DNA of 64,000 nt from an uncultured Bacilli bacterium. Lineage in GTDB: Bacteria; Bacillota_I; Bacilli_A; RF39; UBA660. Location: the NCBI GenBank assembly GCA_934090685.1, contig CAKOJN010000001.1, forward strand, positions 124,001 through 188,000, given 5' to 3'. Below, piece by piece: positions 43,247-51,962 of this stretch (positions are counted from its first letter, which is position 1; each line of letters begins with the position of its first letter). The position numbers and the translations under genes were made by a program. Below the pieces are notes generated by a model that saw nothing but the letters and a program-made list of their open reading frames with translations, had not been told where the DNA came from and ran no database searches.

Positions 43247-44032
43247 TTCATTAATATTAACTATTGTAAAACCCCTACTCTTTATATAATTAATCGTAGA
43301 TGATAATTCACTTAAATTAAATTCATTCTCACGAATAAATATTATAACTCCATTATTAAGGAGTTTTTTTGTATTTATTAATAAATCCTTTTTAATTTCA
43401 TTACTCATTTTAATACTATTTATCTTTTTACTTTTACAATCATTTATTATTTCATAATCATTTGTTTTAACACAAAAGAATTCATTATGTAATAAACCAA
43501 TAAAACTATTTAAATCATCTAAAGAGTTTCCTTTATACAAAATATTACTATGATTATATTCATCTGTTATATTGTTTCTTAAAAAAGACGTATTCATAAG
43601 TAAATTAATTTCTATATCTTTAGTTTCTGCGATATCAAGCATTTTATTAAAATATTTACCACTTTCAATATTAATTACTATAGATATATTTTTACTATAA
43701 TCATTTCCTTTAAGAATATATCTATCTATATTATTCTTTTTATTTAATATACATTCATCTTTATCATATTCAATTAATTCTTTCTTAAAACCAATTCCTT
43801 TCATATTAGAATAACTTTTATTTTTATTAACAACTAACCCGCTAATGCCAAGTATAATGCCATCATTATTAATACTTCCTTCAATACACTTATAATCATT
43901 TTTAGATGCATAATCATTTATAGATGCTAGTATAGTATTATTATATTGCGATATTTCTATTACTTTATTAGTATAAAAGATACTGAAAACTAAAAATAAA
44001 CTTATTAATATATATTTAATATACTTTTCCAT
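43235..44032 (-). CDS. Membrane-anchored, apparently degenerate polysaccharide-deacetylase-like protein
   Basis: 265 aa with a signal anchor (residues 5-25). The strand order ISIVINIESGKYFNKML, IEINLLMNTSFL, and the ending IINYIKSRGFTIVNINELL-like segment recall NodB deacetylases of the YlxY/PdaB kind. The catalytic Asp and the metal-binding His pair are not found, so it is either a pseudoenzyme or a different fold. No clear RBS. Confidence 0.45.
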   Translation of the reverse strand: MEKYIKYILISLFLVFSIFYTNKVIEISQYNNTILASINDYASKNDYKCIEGSINNDGIILGISGLVVNKNKSYSNMKGIGFKKELIEYDKDECILNKKNNIDRYILKGNDYSKNISIVINIESGKYFNKMLDIAETKDIEINLLMNTSFLRNNITDEYNHSNILYKGNSLDDLNSFIGLLHNEFFCVKTNDYEIINDCKSKKINSIKMSNEIKKDLLINTKKLLNNGVIIFIRENEFNLSELSSTINYIKSRGFTIVNINELLS

Positions 44033-44061
44033 ATTATACTATATGAAAAAAGGACTAATAT

Positions 44062-45174
44062 TTATTCATAAATATTAAATCCTTCATTGTATTTTTTAAT
44101 AAATTTTTTGATGTTTTCTTTTGGTCTTTTTAATGATAAAAATTCATCTTCATCAAATCCAAGAGACTCTATGCCTTCTAAAATAGTCATTTCTTTTCTA
44201 GAACAAATAAGATTAATTACTTTTTTCATTGCTAGTTCTTTATCTTTTTTATATAATTCACACAAATTAAGTGAAAATAAATATCCATATCCATAAAGTA
44301 TTGCACCTTCTAAATCAATAACTTCATCAGATTTAGGATCAATCAAACATCTATCTTCTGTTAAAAGTGCTTCGTGTATTGAATAGAATTTTTCATACTC
44401 CTCACTCAAATTCTTTAAAACACATATTCTATCTGCAAGACAATATTGAGCACCCTTAATATCTATTTTATTTTCAATTAGATACTGTAAAAAATTAATT
44501 TCAAAGAATGTTGAAGGCACCTCTACTAAGAATTGATTACTCACCGATAATTCTTTTTGTTGAGGATATACAAATAAACTATTATCAATCGCATGACCTA
44601 TTTCATGAACAATACCAGATATAGAAGCAGCATTAAATATATCATACTTCATAAGAATATAGCCAAACTCATTAGAATAATTATTCATAAAACTCCCACC
44701 TATGCCTGGAGATAAATCAACATCAGTAGAAACTCTTTCATCTAAATAAATTTTTGCTATATTATATATTCTACTTCCAAATTGTTCAAAATATTTTAAA
44801 ATCATTTCTCTTGCTTGTTCTTCTGTATAAGTAGGAATATTATCATTAAATATCTTTATGTAATTAGATTCTTTTAATATGTCATTAAAACTCATATACA
44901 AAAAATATAATGAATCTCCTTCTGACAACGCTCTTGAAAAATATTCTAATAATTGTTTTTTATTATAAAGTCTTATATTTTCATTTAAAGTATCCATATT
45001 TCTATAAAACATATCATCAGGATTCACAGCATAACCTGTTATTTGCTGCAGCGTGTAATTAAGTTGATCAAATACTGGCTTATATTTTTTAATATTGTTA
45101 ATAGATTGATCTCTCATTATCTTTCTTCTTACTTCTAGTAATTCATCATATAATTTATATTCATTGATTTCCAT
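44062..45174 (-). CDS. Zinc metallopeptidase, M3-like
   Basis: 370 aa. ISGIVHEIGHAIDNSLF near residue 190 is the HExxH site, and VEVPSTFFEINFLQ about 27 residues on supplies the third ligand Glu, as in oligopeptidase F/M3 enzymes; the protein is shorter than PepF (~600). Probably a cytoplasmic oligopeptidase. Strong AAGGGG / GGGG RBS region upstream of ATG. Confidence 0.8.
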   Translation of the reverse strand: MEINEYKLYDELLEVRRKIMRDQSINNIKKYKPVFDQLNYTLQQITGYAVNPDDMFYRNMDTLNENIRLYNKKQLLEYFSRALSEGDSLYFLYMSFNDILKESNYIKIFNDNIPTYTEEQAREMILKYFEQFGSRIYNIAKIYLDERVSTDVDLSPGIGGSFMNNYSNEFGYILMKYDIFNAASISGIVHEIGHAIDNSLFVYPQQKELSVSNQFLVEVPSTFFEINFLQYLIENKIDIKGAQYCLADRICVLKNLSEEYEKFYSIHEALLTEDRCLIDPKSDEVIDLEGAILYGYGYLFSLNLCELYKKDKELAMKKVINLICSRKEMTILEGIESLGFDEDEFLSLKRPKENIKKFIKKYNEGFNIYE

Positions 45175-45249
45175 ATCCCCTGTCCCCTTACGTTTGTTAG
45201 TTCATAACTAAAGTATATCATAATTTAATTTTATTGACTATATTTTTTA

Positions 45250-45286
45250 AAAAATAAAATAGTAAATATATAAATACTTACTATTA
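45250..45286 (-). terminator. Terminator after PrsW-like gene
   Basis: AATAGTAA / TTTACTATT arms with a U-rich run on the minus strand. Confidence 0.65.
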
Positions 45287-46063
45287 TTCATTTTTACTAC
45301 CACACATAGGGCAAAAATCATCATTAACAACATGTCCACAATTAGGACAAAAATTATTTTTATATTTAAATTTTTTATTTATAGAAGAAACTTTATTAAT
45401 CTTTCTAAATGCTCTAATATAAACAAATATTACAAATATGATAAATAAAATAATAAATACAGTATTTTCAGTCATTAAACAATAATCATATACACCATGT
45501 GTTAAAGTTGGTACTAATACACTTAAAACTAAATTTTTATTTCTTAAATCTTTTCTATTATTAGTAATTGCTATTTTAGAAAGGCCTAAATAATATCCCA
45601 TAAATAATCCATCACAAGCATGTCCTGGTACTGCTAAAAAAGCTCTTAATATACCAGTAGAAATACCATTTTGATAAACATATAATAAATTTTCAAAACA
45701 AGCAAATCCAAGCGCAACAAATACACAATATAATATCGCATCATAATATTCATTAAATGCATTATCATTATATGATATTTTATATGCCATTATCCATTTA
45801 GAAAATTCCTCTACTAATGCTACTCCAATAAATACATGTATAAGTAACTCAAATAGATTTAAATCTTTAGTATCAGCAGAAAATATAGGGAACACTGATA
45901 ATAAAGCACTAATCAATAATACAAGAAAACATGAGAAAAAACCACCTAAAAATAACTTTACTAATAATCTTGTTGGTTCTTTTTCTTTATCTTTTTTATA
46001 TATATACATTCCGATTAGAAAAACTGGTAATACAGATACAACAAATAGTATTAACTCACCCAT
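45284..46063 (-). CDS. PrsW-family intramembrane metalloprotease with C-terminal zinc ribbon
   Basis: 259 aa, about seven helices. PrsW motifs: EEFSKW near residue 84, FACFENLLYV near 118, VPGHACDGLFMG near 145, and THGVYDY near 190. The C-terminus (FCPNCGHVVNDDFCPMCG) is a double-Cys zinc ribbon facing the cytoplasm. In Bacillus PrsW starts anti-sigma cleavage; here the target is unknown. The stop of the 46065 gene is 1 bp before this start, so they form one operon. Confidence 0.85.
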   Translation of the reverse strand: MGELILFVVSVLPVFLIGMYIYKKDKEKEPTRLLVKLFLGGFFSCFLVLLISALLSVFPIFSADTKDLNLFELLIHVFIGVALVEEFSKWIMAYKISYNDNAFNEYYDAILYCVFVALGFACFENLLYVYQNGISTGILRAFLAVPGHACDGLFMGYYLGLSKIAITNNRKDLRNKNLVLSVLVPTLTHGVYDYCLMTENTVFIILFIIFVIFVYIRAFRKINKVSSINKKFKYKNNFCPNCGHVVNDDFCPMCGSKNE

Positions 46064-46064
46064 C

Positions 46065-47078
46065 TTAGTTAAACCTCATTGAGTTTAGAATTTCATCATA
46101 TGCTTCTGAACATAATTCATTTTTATCATTAGTTATAGAAAATTCAAATTCATAAATTGTTTTATTATATATTGTAGAATAATAAAATTTAGCATTATAA
46201 CTAGTCATTACATCAGCATAGAACCAATTAATATTATTTATATTTTTTTGTGAAATACCACTATATGTATCACTAGCAGAATAAAATATATTTTTTTCTA
46301 AATATCTTTTCGCATCATTTTCATAATATTCCGCATTACTAGTCATAATATTAAAGTTACAATATGTATCACTATCAACTGATGTTTTATATGATTTATA
46401 ACTATTAGATTGATATTTACTCTTAACTAAAAGACTTGGCACTGAAAATTTCAAATCACCGATAACCTCTGAACTAGGTGCTTTATCTAAGTTATCAGCA
46501 TTTTCTTGTGCGTCATTAGTTGAACCAATAAGTGAAAAAACTGCTAAAATCGATAAAATTATTACAAAAGTATAGAAAACACTTAATAATATTACTGGTA
46601 ATACAGTTGTACCACCTTTATTTCTACATATTGTTAACAATTGTTCTTTAGTCGCATTAGGATTTTCTTGTTTGATTTTTTCAACTTCCTCATTAGCATG
46701 TTTTACATATATTTTTTTAAATTCAATAGATGCGACAATATCTAGTACCATCATTATAACTAATGAAAATGATGATAAGAATAAATTAGTTATTATTGAA
46801 ATTGCAAACCATACTGCTCCTAATAACCACATTTTTCTATATAGTACATAAAAGAAACCAAAGAAAAATGTATTCGCAGAGAAACTTCCATTTTTTAATT
46901 TATCTGCATTTTGACCAATAAATGCATCAACTAATTCATTGTCACTTATGTTATCATTTTGAATTATTTGATTATTTTCATTTATATTATTTTGAACTAC
47001 TTGTAATGCTGTACCACACTTTCCACAAAATTTTTCCCCTGATTTAATATTTGATCCACAGTTAGGACACTTATACAT
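46065..47078 (-). CDS. Zinc-ribbon membrane protein
   Basis: 337 aa: N-terminal zinc ribbon (CPNCGSNIKSGEKFCGKCG), linker, a DUF2628-like helical pair (FFFGFFYVLYRKMWLLGA...), two more helices near residues 85-110 and 160-185, then a ~135-residue outer domain with five or six strands resembling PsbP-like folds. Partner of the PrsW-like protease in a two-gene operon; could be a substrate or sensor. Confidence 0.7.
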   Translation of the reverse strand: MYKCPNCGSNIKSGEKFCGKCGTALQVVQNNINENNQIIQNDNISDNELVDAFIGQNADKLKNGSFSANTFFFGFFYVLYRKMWLLGAVWFAISIITNLFLSSFSLVIMMVLDIVASIEFKKIYVKHANEEVEKIKQENPNATKEQLLTICRNKGGTTVLPVILLSVFYTFVIILSILAVFSLIGSTNDAQENADNLDKAPSSEVIGDLKFSVPSLLVKSKYQSNSYKSYKTSVDSDTYCNFNIMTSNAEYYENDAKRYLEKNIFYSASDTYSGISQKNINNINWFYADVMTSYNAKFYYSTIYNKTIYEFEFSITNDKNELCSEAYDEILNSMRFN

Positions 47079-47123
47079 ACTTACTACTTCCTTTCCTATT
47101 CTTTTTTCATTATACCATAAATT

Positions 47124-47150
47124 TAAAAAAATAACTCTTTTTCGAGTTAC
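47124..47150 (-). terminator. Terminator after serS
   Basis: GTAACTC-GAAAAA-GAGTTAT hairpin and seven U on the minus strand. Confidence 0.8.
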
Positions 47151-48436
47151 TTTTTAATTGGTTTAATTTTTTCTTTACCACCCATATATGGTCTTAATAC
47201 TTTTGGTATATTAATACTACCATCTTCATTATAATTATTTTCTAAGAATGCTATTAATGCTCTTGTTGATGCTAAAACTGTATTATTAAGTGTATGAACA
47301 AAATAATTACCATCTTTACCCTTTGTTCTAATACCTAATCTTCTTGCTTGAGCATCTCCTAAAGTACTACAAGAACCTACTTCAAAATATTTTTGTTGTC
47401 TTGGGCTCCATGCTTCAACATCACATGATTTAACTTTTAAATCAGCAAGATCTCCACTACAACATTCAAGAGTTCTAACAGGTATATCTAAACTTCTAAA
47501 TAATTCAACTGTATAACTCCACATCTTGTTATACCACTTCATTGAATCTTCTGGTTTACATAGAACAATCATTTCTTGTTTTTCAAATTGATGAACTCTA
47601 TATATTCCTCTTTCTTCAATACCATGAGCACCTACTTCTTTTCTAAAACATGGACTATATGATGTCATAGTTATAGGAAGTGTTTCTTCTTTAACAATTT
47701 GTCCTTTAAATTTACCTATCATAGAGTGTTCACTAGTACCAATAAGATATAAATCTTCTCCCTCTATTTTATACATCATAGCATCCATTTCATCAAAAGA
47801 CATAACCCCATTAACAACATCACTTCTAATCATAAATGGTGGGATACAGTATGTAAATCCTTTATCAATCATAAAATCTCTAGCATATGATAGCATAGCA
47901 GAGCTTAATCTAGCAGCATCACCCATTAAATAGTAAAAACCATTACCACTAGTTCTACCACTTGATTCTTTATCTAAACCATTAATAGATTCTAATATAT
48001 CAGCATGATAAGGTATTTCATATTTTGGAACTACCGGTTCTCCATACTTTTCTATTTCAATATTCTCACTATCATCCTTACCAACAGGTACAGATTCATC
48101 TATGATATTTGGAATAACCATCATTCTTTCTTTAATTTTATTTTGAAGTTCTATTTCTCTTTTATCAAGTTCATCTATATCACTTTGAATACTAGATATT
48201 TCTATTTTAGTTTTGTTTATCTCTTCTTGTTTCTTTTCTTTTACAAGAACACCTATAGTATCACTTAATTTGTTTTTCTTATTTTTTAAAGTATCACATT
48301 TATTCTTACATTCACGATATAATTTATCATATTCATAAACCTCATCTACTAAAGGTAATTTTTGCTCTTGAAACTTCTTTTTAATATTCTCTTTTACTAA
48401 ATCTTTATTTTCTCTAATAAGATTAATATCTATCAC
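47147..48436 (-). CDS. serS: Seryl-tRNA synthetase
   Basis: 429 aa class II enzyme. N-terminal coiled-coil arm (residues ~25-105), motif 2 CFRKEVGAHG...RGIYRVHQFEKQEM near 270, motif 3 at the end with NTVLASTRALIAFLENN. GTG start 7 nt after GAGGTG. No T-box sequence precedes it. Confidence 0.98.
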   Translation of the reverse strand: MIDINLIRENKDLVKENIKKKFQEQKLPLVDEVYEYDKLYRECKNKCDTLKNKKNKLSDTIGVLVKEKKQEEINKTKIEISSIQSDIDELDKREIELQNKIKERMMVIPNIIDESVPVGKDDSENIEIEKYGEPVVPKYEIPYHADILESINGLDKESSGRTSGNGFYYLMGDAARLSSAMLSYARDFMIDKGFTYCIPPFMIRSDVVNGVMSFDEMDAMMYKIEGEDLYLIGTSEHSMIGKFKGQIVKEETLPITMTSYSPCFRKEVGAHGIEERGIYRVHQFEKQEMIVLCKPEDSMKWYNKMWSYTVELFRSLDIPVRTLECCSGDLADLKVKSCDVEAWSPRQQKYFEVGSCSTLGDAQARRLGIRTKGKDGNYFVHTLNNTVLASTRALIAFLENNYNEDGSINIPKVLRPYMGGKEKIKPIKK

Positions 48437-48493
48437 TTTAATTCACCTCATGAATATAATAACATTATTTTAACAAAAATAAAATAAAAACAT

Positions 48494-48517
48494 AATAAAA
48501 AGAGGAATAACCTCTTT
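48494..48517 (-). terminator. Terminator after the YjcZ-like genes
   Basis: AAAGAGG-TTATT-CCTCTTT hairpin followed by TTATT on the minus strand. Confidence 0.75.
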
Positions 48518-48520
48518 ACA

Positions 48521-48619
48521 TTACCATCCCGTACATGTTCCGAAGATTATAGCAAGAAGGATGAATAAAATTAAAATTATAAAGAATAAATTAACTCCTT
48601 GGTTGCAACAACCCATCAT
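48521..48619 (-). CDS. YjcZ-like small hydrophobic spore protein (32 aa)
   Basis: 32-residue protein beginning MMGCCNQGVNLFFIILILFI and ending GTCTGW: a Cys/Gly head and one hydrophobic helix. This is the plan of the YjcZ/YhjA-type sporulation mini-proteins. RBS AAGGAGGT is 7-8 nt upstream, the best in the region. Too short for usual gene callers. Tandem with the next one. Confidence 0.7.
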   Translation of the reverse strand: MMGCCNQGVNLFFIILILFILLAIIFGTCTGW

Positions 48620-48638
48620 ACTTATCAACCTCCTTCTT

Positions 48639-48749
48639 TTAGATAAAAGCACCTAGTATGATTACTAATAAAATAAATAATACTAAAGCAAATGCTGCTC
48701 CTGAAATTCCATTTCTATTATTGCATCCACATCCACAACCTGTATTCAT
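48639..48749 (-). CDS. YjcZ-family small spore protein (36 aa)
   Basis: 36 residues: head MNTGCGCGCNNRNG, then SGAAFALVLFILLVIILGAFI. The FALVLFILLVIILGA helix is the typical YjcZ signature (FALIVVLFILLIIVGA in Bacillus). GGAGG lies 8 nt before the ATG. Upstream, CATACTATAA-like sequence at about 48790 could be a mother-cell (sigma-K-type) -10, weakly supported. Confidence 0.82.
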   Translation of the reverse strand: MNTGCGCGCNNRNGISGAAFALVLFILLVIILGAFI

Positions 48750-48871
48750 AAAACATTCCTCCTTTTTTATCTTTACACTTTTATAGTATGTTAATGTTAA
48801 TTTTTTGTGTATGATAATTACTTGTATTTTAGTAGTTTATTTGCTATTATAATAAGAGTTAGGAGGATTTT

Positions 48872-49852
48872 ATGAAAAAAACATTTCTAGTTCTAGCAAG
48901 TATACTATTACTTACAGGATGTAGTGTAAAATTATCAAATGGTGAAAATGCAGTCGTAACATTTAAAGAAGGTGGTATTAGTTCTAATGATCTTTATAAA
49001 GTATTAAAAGATAATTATGGTGCTAAATATTTAATGGATTTAATTGATTCTAAATTATTAAAAGAGTTATATAAAACTGATAATAGTGAAACTAATTATG
49101 TAAATCAAAATATTAAATCTGCTAAAAAACAAGCAAAAAAATTAAATGCTGATTTTGACACTTACTTATCTTATTACTATGGTGTTAAAGATGAAGATGC
49201 TTATAGAGATTACTTATCTTTAAATTATAAAAGAAGTTTATGGACTGAAGATTATGCTAAAGAATCAGTAACTGAAAAACAAATCAATGAATATTATGAA
49301 AATGAATATGTTGGTGATATGGAAGTTAGTCACATCTTAATAACAATTGATGCTAATAATAATAGTTCTGAAGATGAAAAGAAAGAAGCAGAAGAAAAAG
49401 CATTAAATACTGCTAAAGAAGTTATCAAAGCATTAGACAAAGGTGAAAAATTTGAAGATTTAGCTAAAAAATATTCTAAAGATGAAGATACTTCAAAAAA
49501 AGGTGGTTCTCTTGGAAAAATAAATGTTGGAGATTACACAAGTGAAGTTGTTGATGCTGCTAAAGATTTAGAAGTTGGCGCTTACACTACTACACCAGTT
49601 AAATCATCATATGGATATCATATAGTTTACTTAAAGAGTCAAGATAAAAAATCTGAATTAAACGATGATGTTACTGATAAAATCAAAACTATTATTGGTA
49701 ATGAAATTGCTCAAGAATCAAATTTCTATGTTAAAGCTTTAAAAGCATTAAGAGAAAAAAATGAAATGAAATTTAAAGATACTGCATTAGAAAAAGAATT
49801 CAATAAATTAATGACTCAATATGAAAATCAAACACAAAGTTCAAATGAATAA
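48872..49852 (+). CDS. prsA: PrsA-like peptidyl-prolyl isomerase lipoprotein
   Basis: 326 aa. Lipoprotein signal with lipobox LLTGC (Cys17), foldase N-region, and a parvulin domain at about 140-240 (SHILITID, EDLAKKYSKDEDTSKKGGSLG, SYGYHIVYL). Helps secreted proteins fold outside the membrane. RBS TTAGGAGGA. Single gene. Confidence 0.92.
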   Translation: MKKTFLVLASILLLTGCSVKLSNGENAVVTFKEGGISSNDLYKVLKDNYGAKYLMDLIDSKLLKELYKTDNSETNYVNQNIKSAKKQAKKLNADFDTYLSYYYGVKDEDAYRDYLSLNYKRSLWTEDYAKESVTEKQINEYYENEYVGDMEVSHILITIDANNNSSEDEKKEAEEKALNTAKEVIKALDKGEKFEDLAKKYSKDEDTSKKGGSLGKINVGDYTSEVVDAAKDLEVGAYTTTPVKSSYGYHIVYLKSQDKKSELNDDVTDKIKTIIGNEIAQESNFYVKALKALREKNEMKFKDTALEKEFNKLMTQYENQTQSSNE

Positions 49853-49877
49853 AAAAAACCTCACATGAGGTTTTTTA
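49851..49877. terminator. Bidirectional terminator
   Basis: AAAAAACCTCA-CA-TGAGGTTTTTT, perfect arms, shared by the convergent prsA and recX genes. Confidence 0.9.
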
Positions 49878-50607
49878 ATTTTACATTAATTTCATCATAA
49901 CTATAGCCTTTTCTTAAAAGATAGTTTATTAGTTTATTTTTATCATCCTTATATTTCTTTAAAGCACGATTTAAATCCTTTTCTAGAGCATTAGACTCGT
50001 ACTTAATATTACTAAGTATATTATCTATCATATATTTATCATATCCTAGATTAAATAAATCATTTTTAAGTTTAGTAATAAACATATAATAACTTTTATT
50101 ATTCATAAGGTTCTTCTTTTTATTAACTATTTTTATAAGTCTTTCTTCCCATAACGAATCATTAAAATTATTTAAATAATTATCTATATCACTTTCATTA
50201 AATTCAAGTTCTAATAATAACTTTTTAATTTTAAAAGGTCCATCATTACTAAGATTAATTTTATCATTAATAAAGGCACTTATATATTGTCTATCATCAA
50301 GTATTTTTAAACTAATTAACTTATCAATTACTTTATTTATTAGTTCTTCTTCATAACCTTTTTTCTTTAAATATTTATATATTTCTTTTCTATTTCTCAT
50401 TTTAGTTTCAATATAACTTAATGACATATCATATGCTTCATAAAACTTATTTTCATCTATTATTTTATCAAGTAATTCTAGAGACACATCTTTTAAAAGT
50501 AATAAATCATATTTTAAAATAACATCTTCAAAAAGCATAATTTCATTATTATCAAAATATACTTTATATTTATTTTTACCTATTTTTTTATATTTATTTA
50601 TCTTCAT
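49861..50607 (-). CDS. recX: Regulatory protein RecX
   Basis: Modulates RecA filaments. 248 aa with the three-helix RecX repeats: YIETKMRNRKEIYKYLKKKG, VIDKLISLKILDDRQYISAFI near 90, GPFKIKKLLLELEFN near 125, and a final LRKGYSYDEINVKL. N-terminal ~60 residues form the extra strand region seen in Firmicutes RecX. Confidence 0.9.
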   Translation of the reverse strand: MKINKYKKIGKNKYKVYFDNNEIMLFEDVILKYDLLLLKDVSLELLDKIIDENKFYEAYDMSLSYIETKMRNRKEIYKYLKKKGYEEELINKVIDKLISLKILDDRQYISAFINDKINLSNDGPFKIKKLLLELEFNESDIDNYLNNFNDSLWEERLIKIVNKKKNLMNNKSYYMFITKLKNDLFNLGYDKYMIDNILSNIKYESNALEKDLNRALKKYKDDKNKLINYLLRKGYSYDEINVKLKNLM

Positions 50608-50696
50608 TCATGCCTCCATACATTATTTAAATAATACACCACGAATACATGTTTGTCAACGAATATATTTTATTTAATTAACTTTTTTTACAAAAG

Positions 50697-50722
50697 AAAA
50701 AAGTCTCATGTGAAACTTTTTA
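50697..50722 (-). terminator. Terminator after the F420-ligase-like gene
   Basis: AAAAAGTTTCA-TG-TGAGACTTTTTT hairpin on the minus strand. Confidence 0.7.
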
Positions 50723-51907
50723 ATCATTACTATAATTTGTAAAATATCTTTGAATTAGTACAACTGGCGTACCTTTATCCCCACTTCCACTTGTTAAATC
50801 ACAAAGACTTCCAAGTAAATCTGTATAACGTCTTGGTGTTGTACCCTGAGTAGCCATCGTACCTTTTAATTCTTTATCTTTTGCTTTAATTTCTTCCCTC
50901 ATTGCCTCATTTAATTTTTCACCATGAAGATTTTTAAATTTATTTTCACTAAAGTATTTAAGTTTTATTTCATTTGGACTTCCTTCTAACCCACTAGTAT
51001 AAGCAGGACTAACAACAGGATCAGCAAGTTCCCATATTTTGCCTACTGGATCTTTAAAAGCTCCATCACCATATACCATTACTTCTATGTTCTTACCTGT
51101 TTTTTCTTTCATTAAACTTTGTATTCTTTTAACCAGTACATCTCCAGTTCTTGGGAATAATTTAACTCTTTCTTCAGTAGAACGATTACTACCTAAAAGA
51201 CCATATGGTGAGTATCCACTACCATCAACACTTTGATTTAATATTTCACTCATCATTATTACATTAGCGCTACTGTCACTCTTTAATATTCTTTCTTTAG
51301 TTTCTTTTCTTGTATGAATATCACATACAATAACATCTTTAGTATATTTTAAAATATCTTCCGGTTTATTTGAAAATATCATTTCAAACTCACAACCTTC
51401 TTTTAATACTAAATCTCTATACACTTCATACATATTAACACCTGTAAATAAATGTTTAAAATGAATGAACTTTTCTTTATACTCTTCTTCAGTTATTAAA
51501 TCAGACAATCCAATGTTATATTTAATTAAATCATCTTTATATAAAATATCATTACCAACTTCATCAGATGGAAAACTAGATAAAATAGTTATCTTCTTAG
51601 TACTTCTTGCCATTGCTGATAAAAGTACTGCGAATCTATTTCTACTTAGTATTGGAAAAACAACACCAATATGATCAGAATTTAATTTGTTTTTGATATC
51701 TTTTGCTATTTGATCTAAAGTAGCAAAATTACCTTCACTTATTCCTACTACTGCTTCTGTTACAGCAATAACATCTTTGTCATTAAAATCAAATTTTTCA
51801 CTTTTACTTGCTTTTAATACAGAATCTACTACTATAGATGCAAGATCATCACCCTCTTTTATAATAGGTGTTCTAATACCCCTAACTATAGTTCCTACAT
51901 TTCTCAT
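50720..51907 (-). CDS. Coenzyme F420-0:L-glutamate ligase-like protein
   Basis: 395 aa. N-terminal block VIAVTEAVVGISEGNFA (the VVSKAVS-like substrate loop of CofE), central YGDGAFKDPVGKIWELADPV and C-terminal SGSGDKGTPVVLIQRYF match the CofE-type gamma-glutamyl ligase fold. CofE uses GTP to add glutamate to F420, but spore-forming Bacilli of this kind are not known to make F420, so the true acceptor is open. Monocistronic. Confidence 0.75.
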   Translation of the reverse strand: MRNVGTIVRGIRTPIIKEGDDLASIVVDSVLKASKSEKFDFNDKDVIAVTEAVVGISEGNFATLDQIAKDIKNKLNSDHIGVVFPILSRNRFAVLLSAMARSTKKITILSSFPSDEVGNDILYKDDLIKYNIGLSDLITEEEYKEKFIHFKHLFTGVNMYEVYRDLVLKEGCEFEMIFSNKPEDILKYTKDVIVCDIHTRKETKERILKSDSSANVIMMSEILNQSVDGSGYSPYGLLGSNRSTEERVKLFPRTGDVLVKRIQSLMKEKTGKNIEVMVYGDGAFKDPVGKIWELADPVVSPAYTSGLEGSPNEIKLKYFSENKFKNLHGEKLNEAMREEIKAKDKELKGTMATQGTTPRRYTDLLGSLCDLTSGSGDKGTPVVLIQRYFTNYSND

Positions 51908-51962
51908 AAAACCACTCTCCTATTATATTTTAACATTTTTAATAATTAATAAAAACCATATA

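Noticed and set aside
48774..48860. Sigma-E or sigma-K promoter before the YjcZ-like genes
   Set aside because: CATAC-type elements are present but spacing and -35 matches are too weak to claim as a feature.
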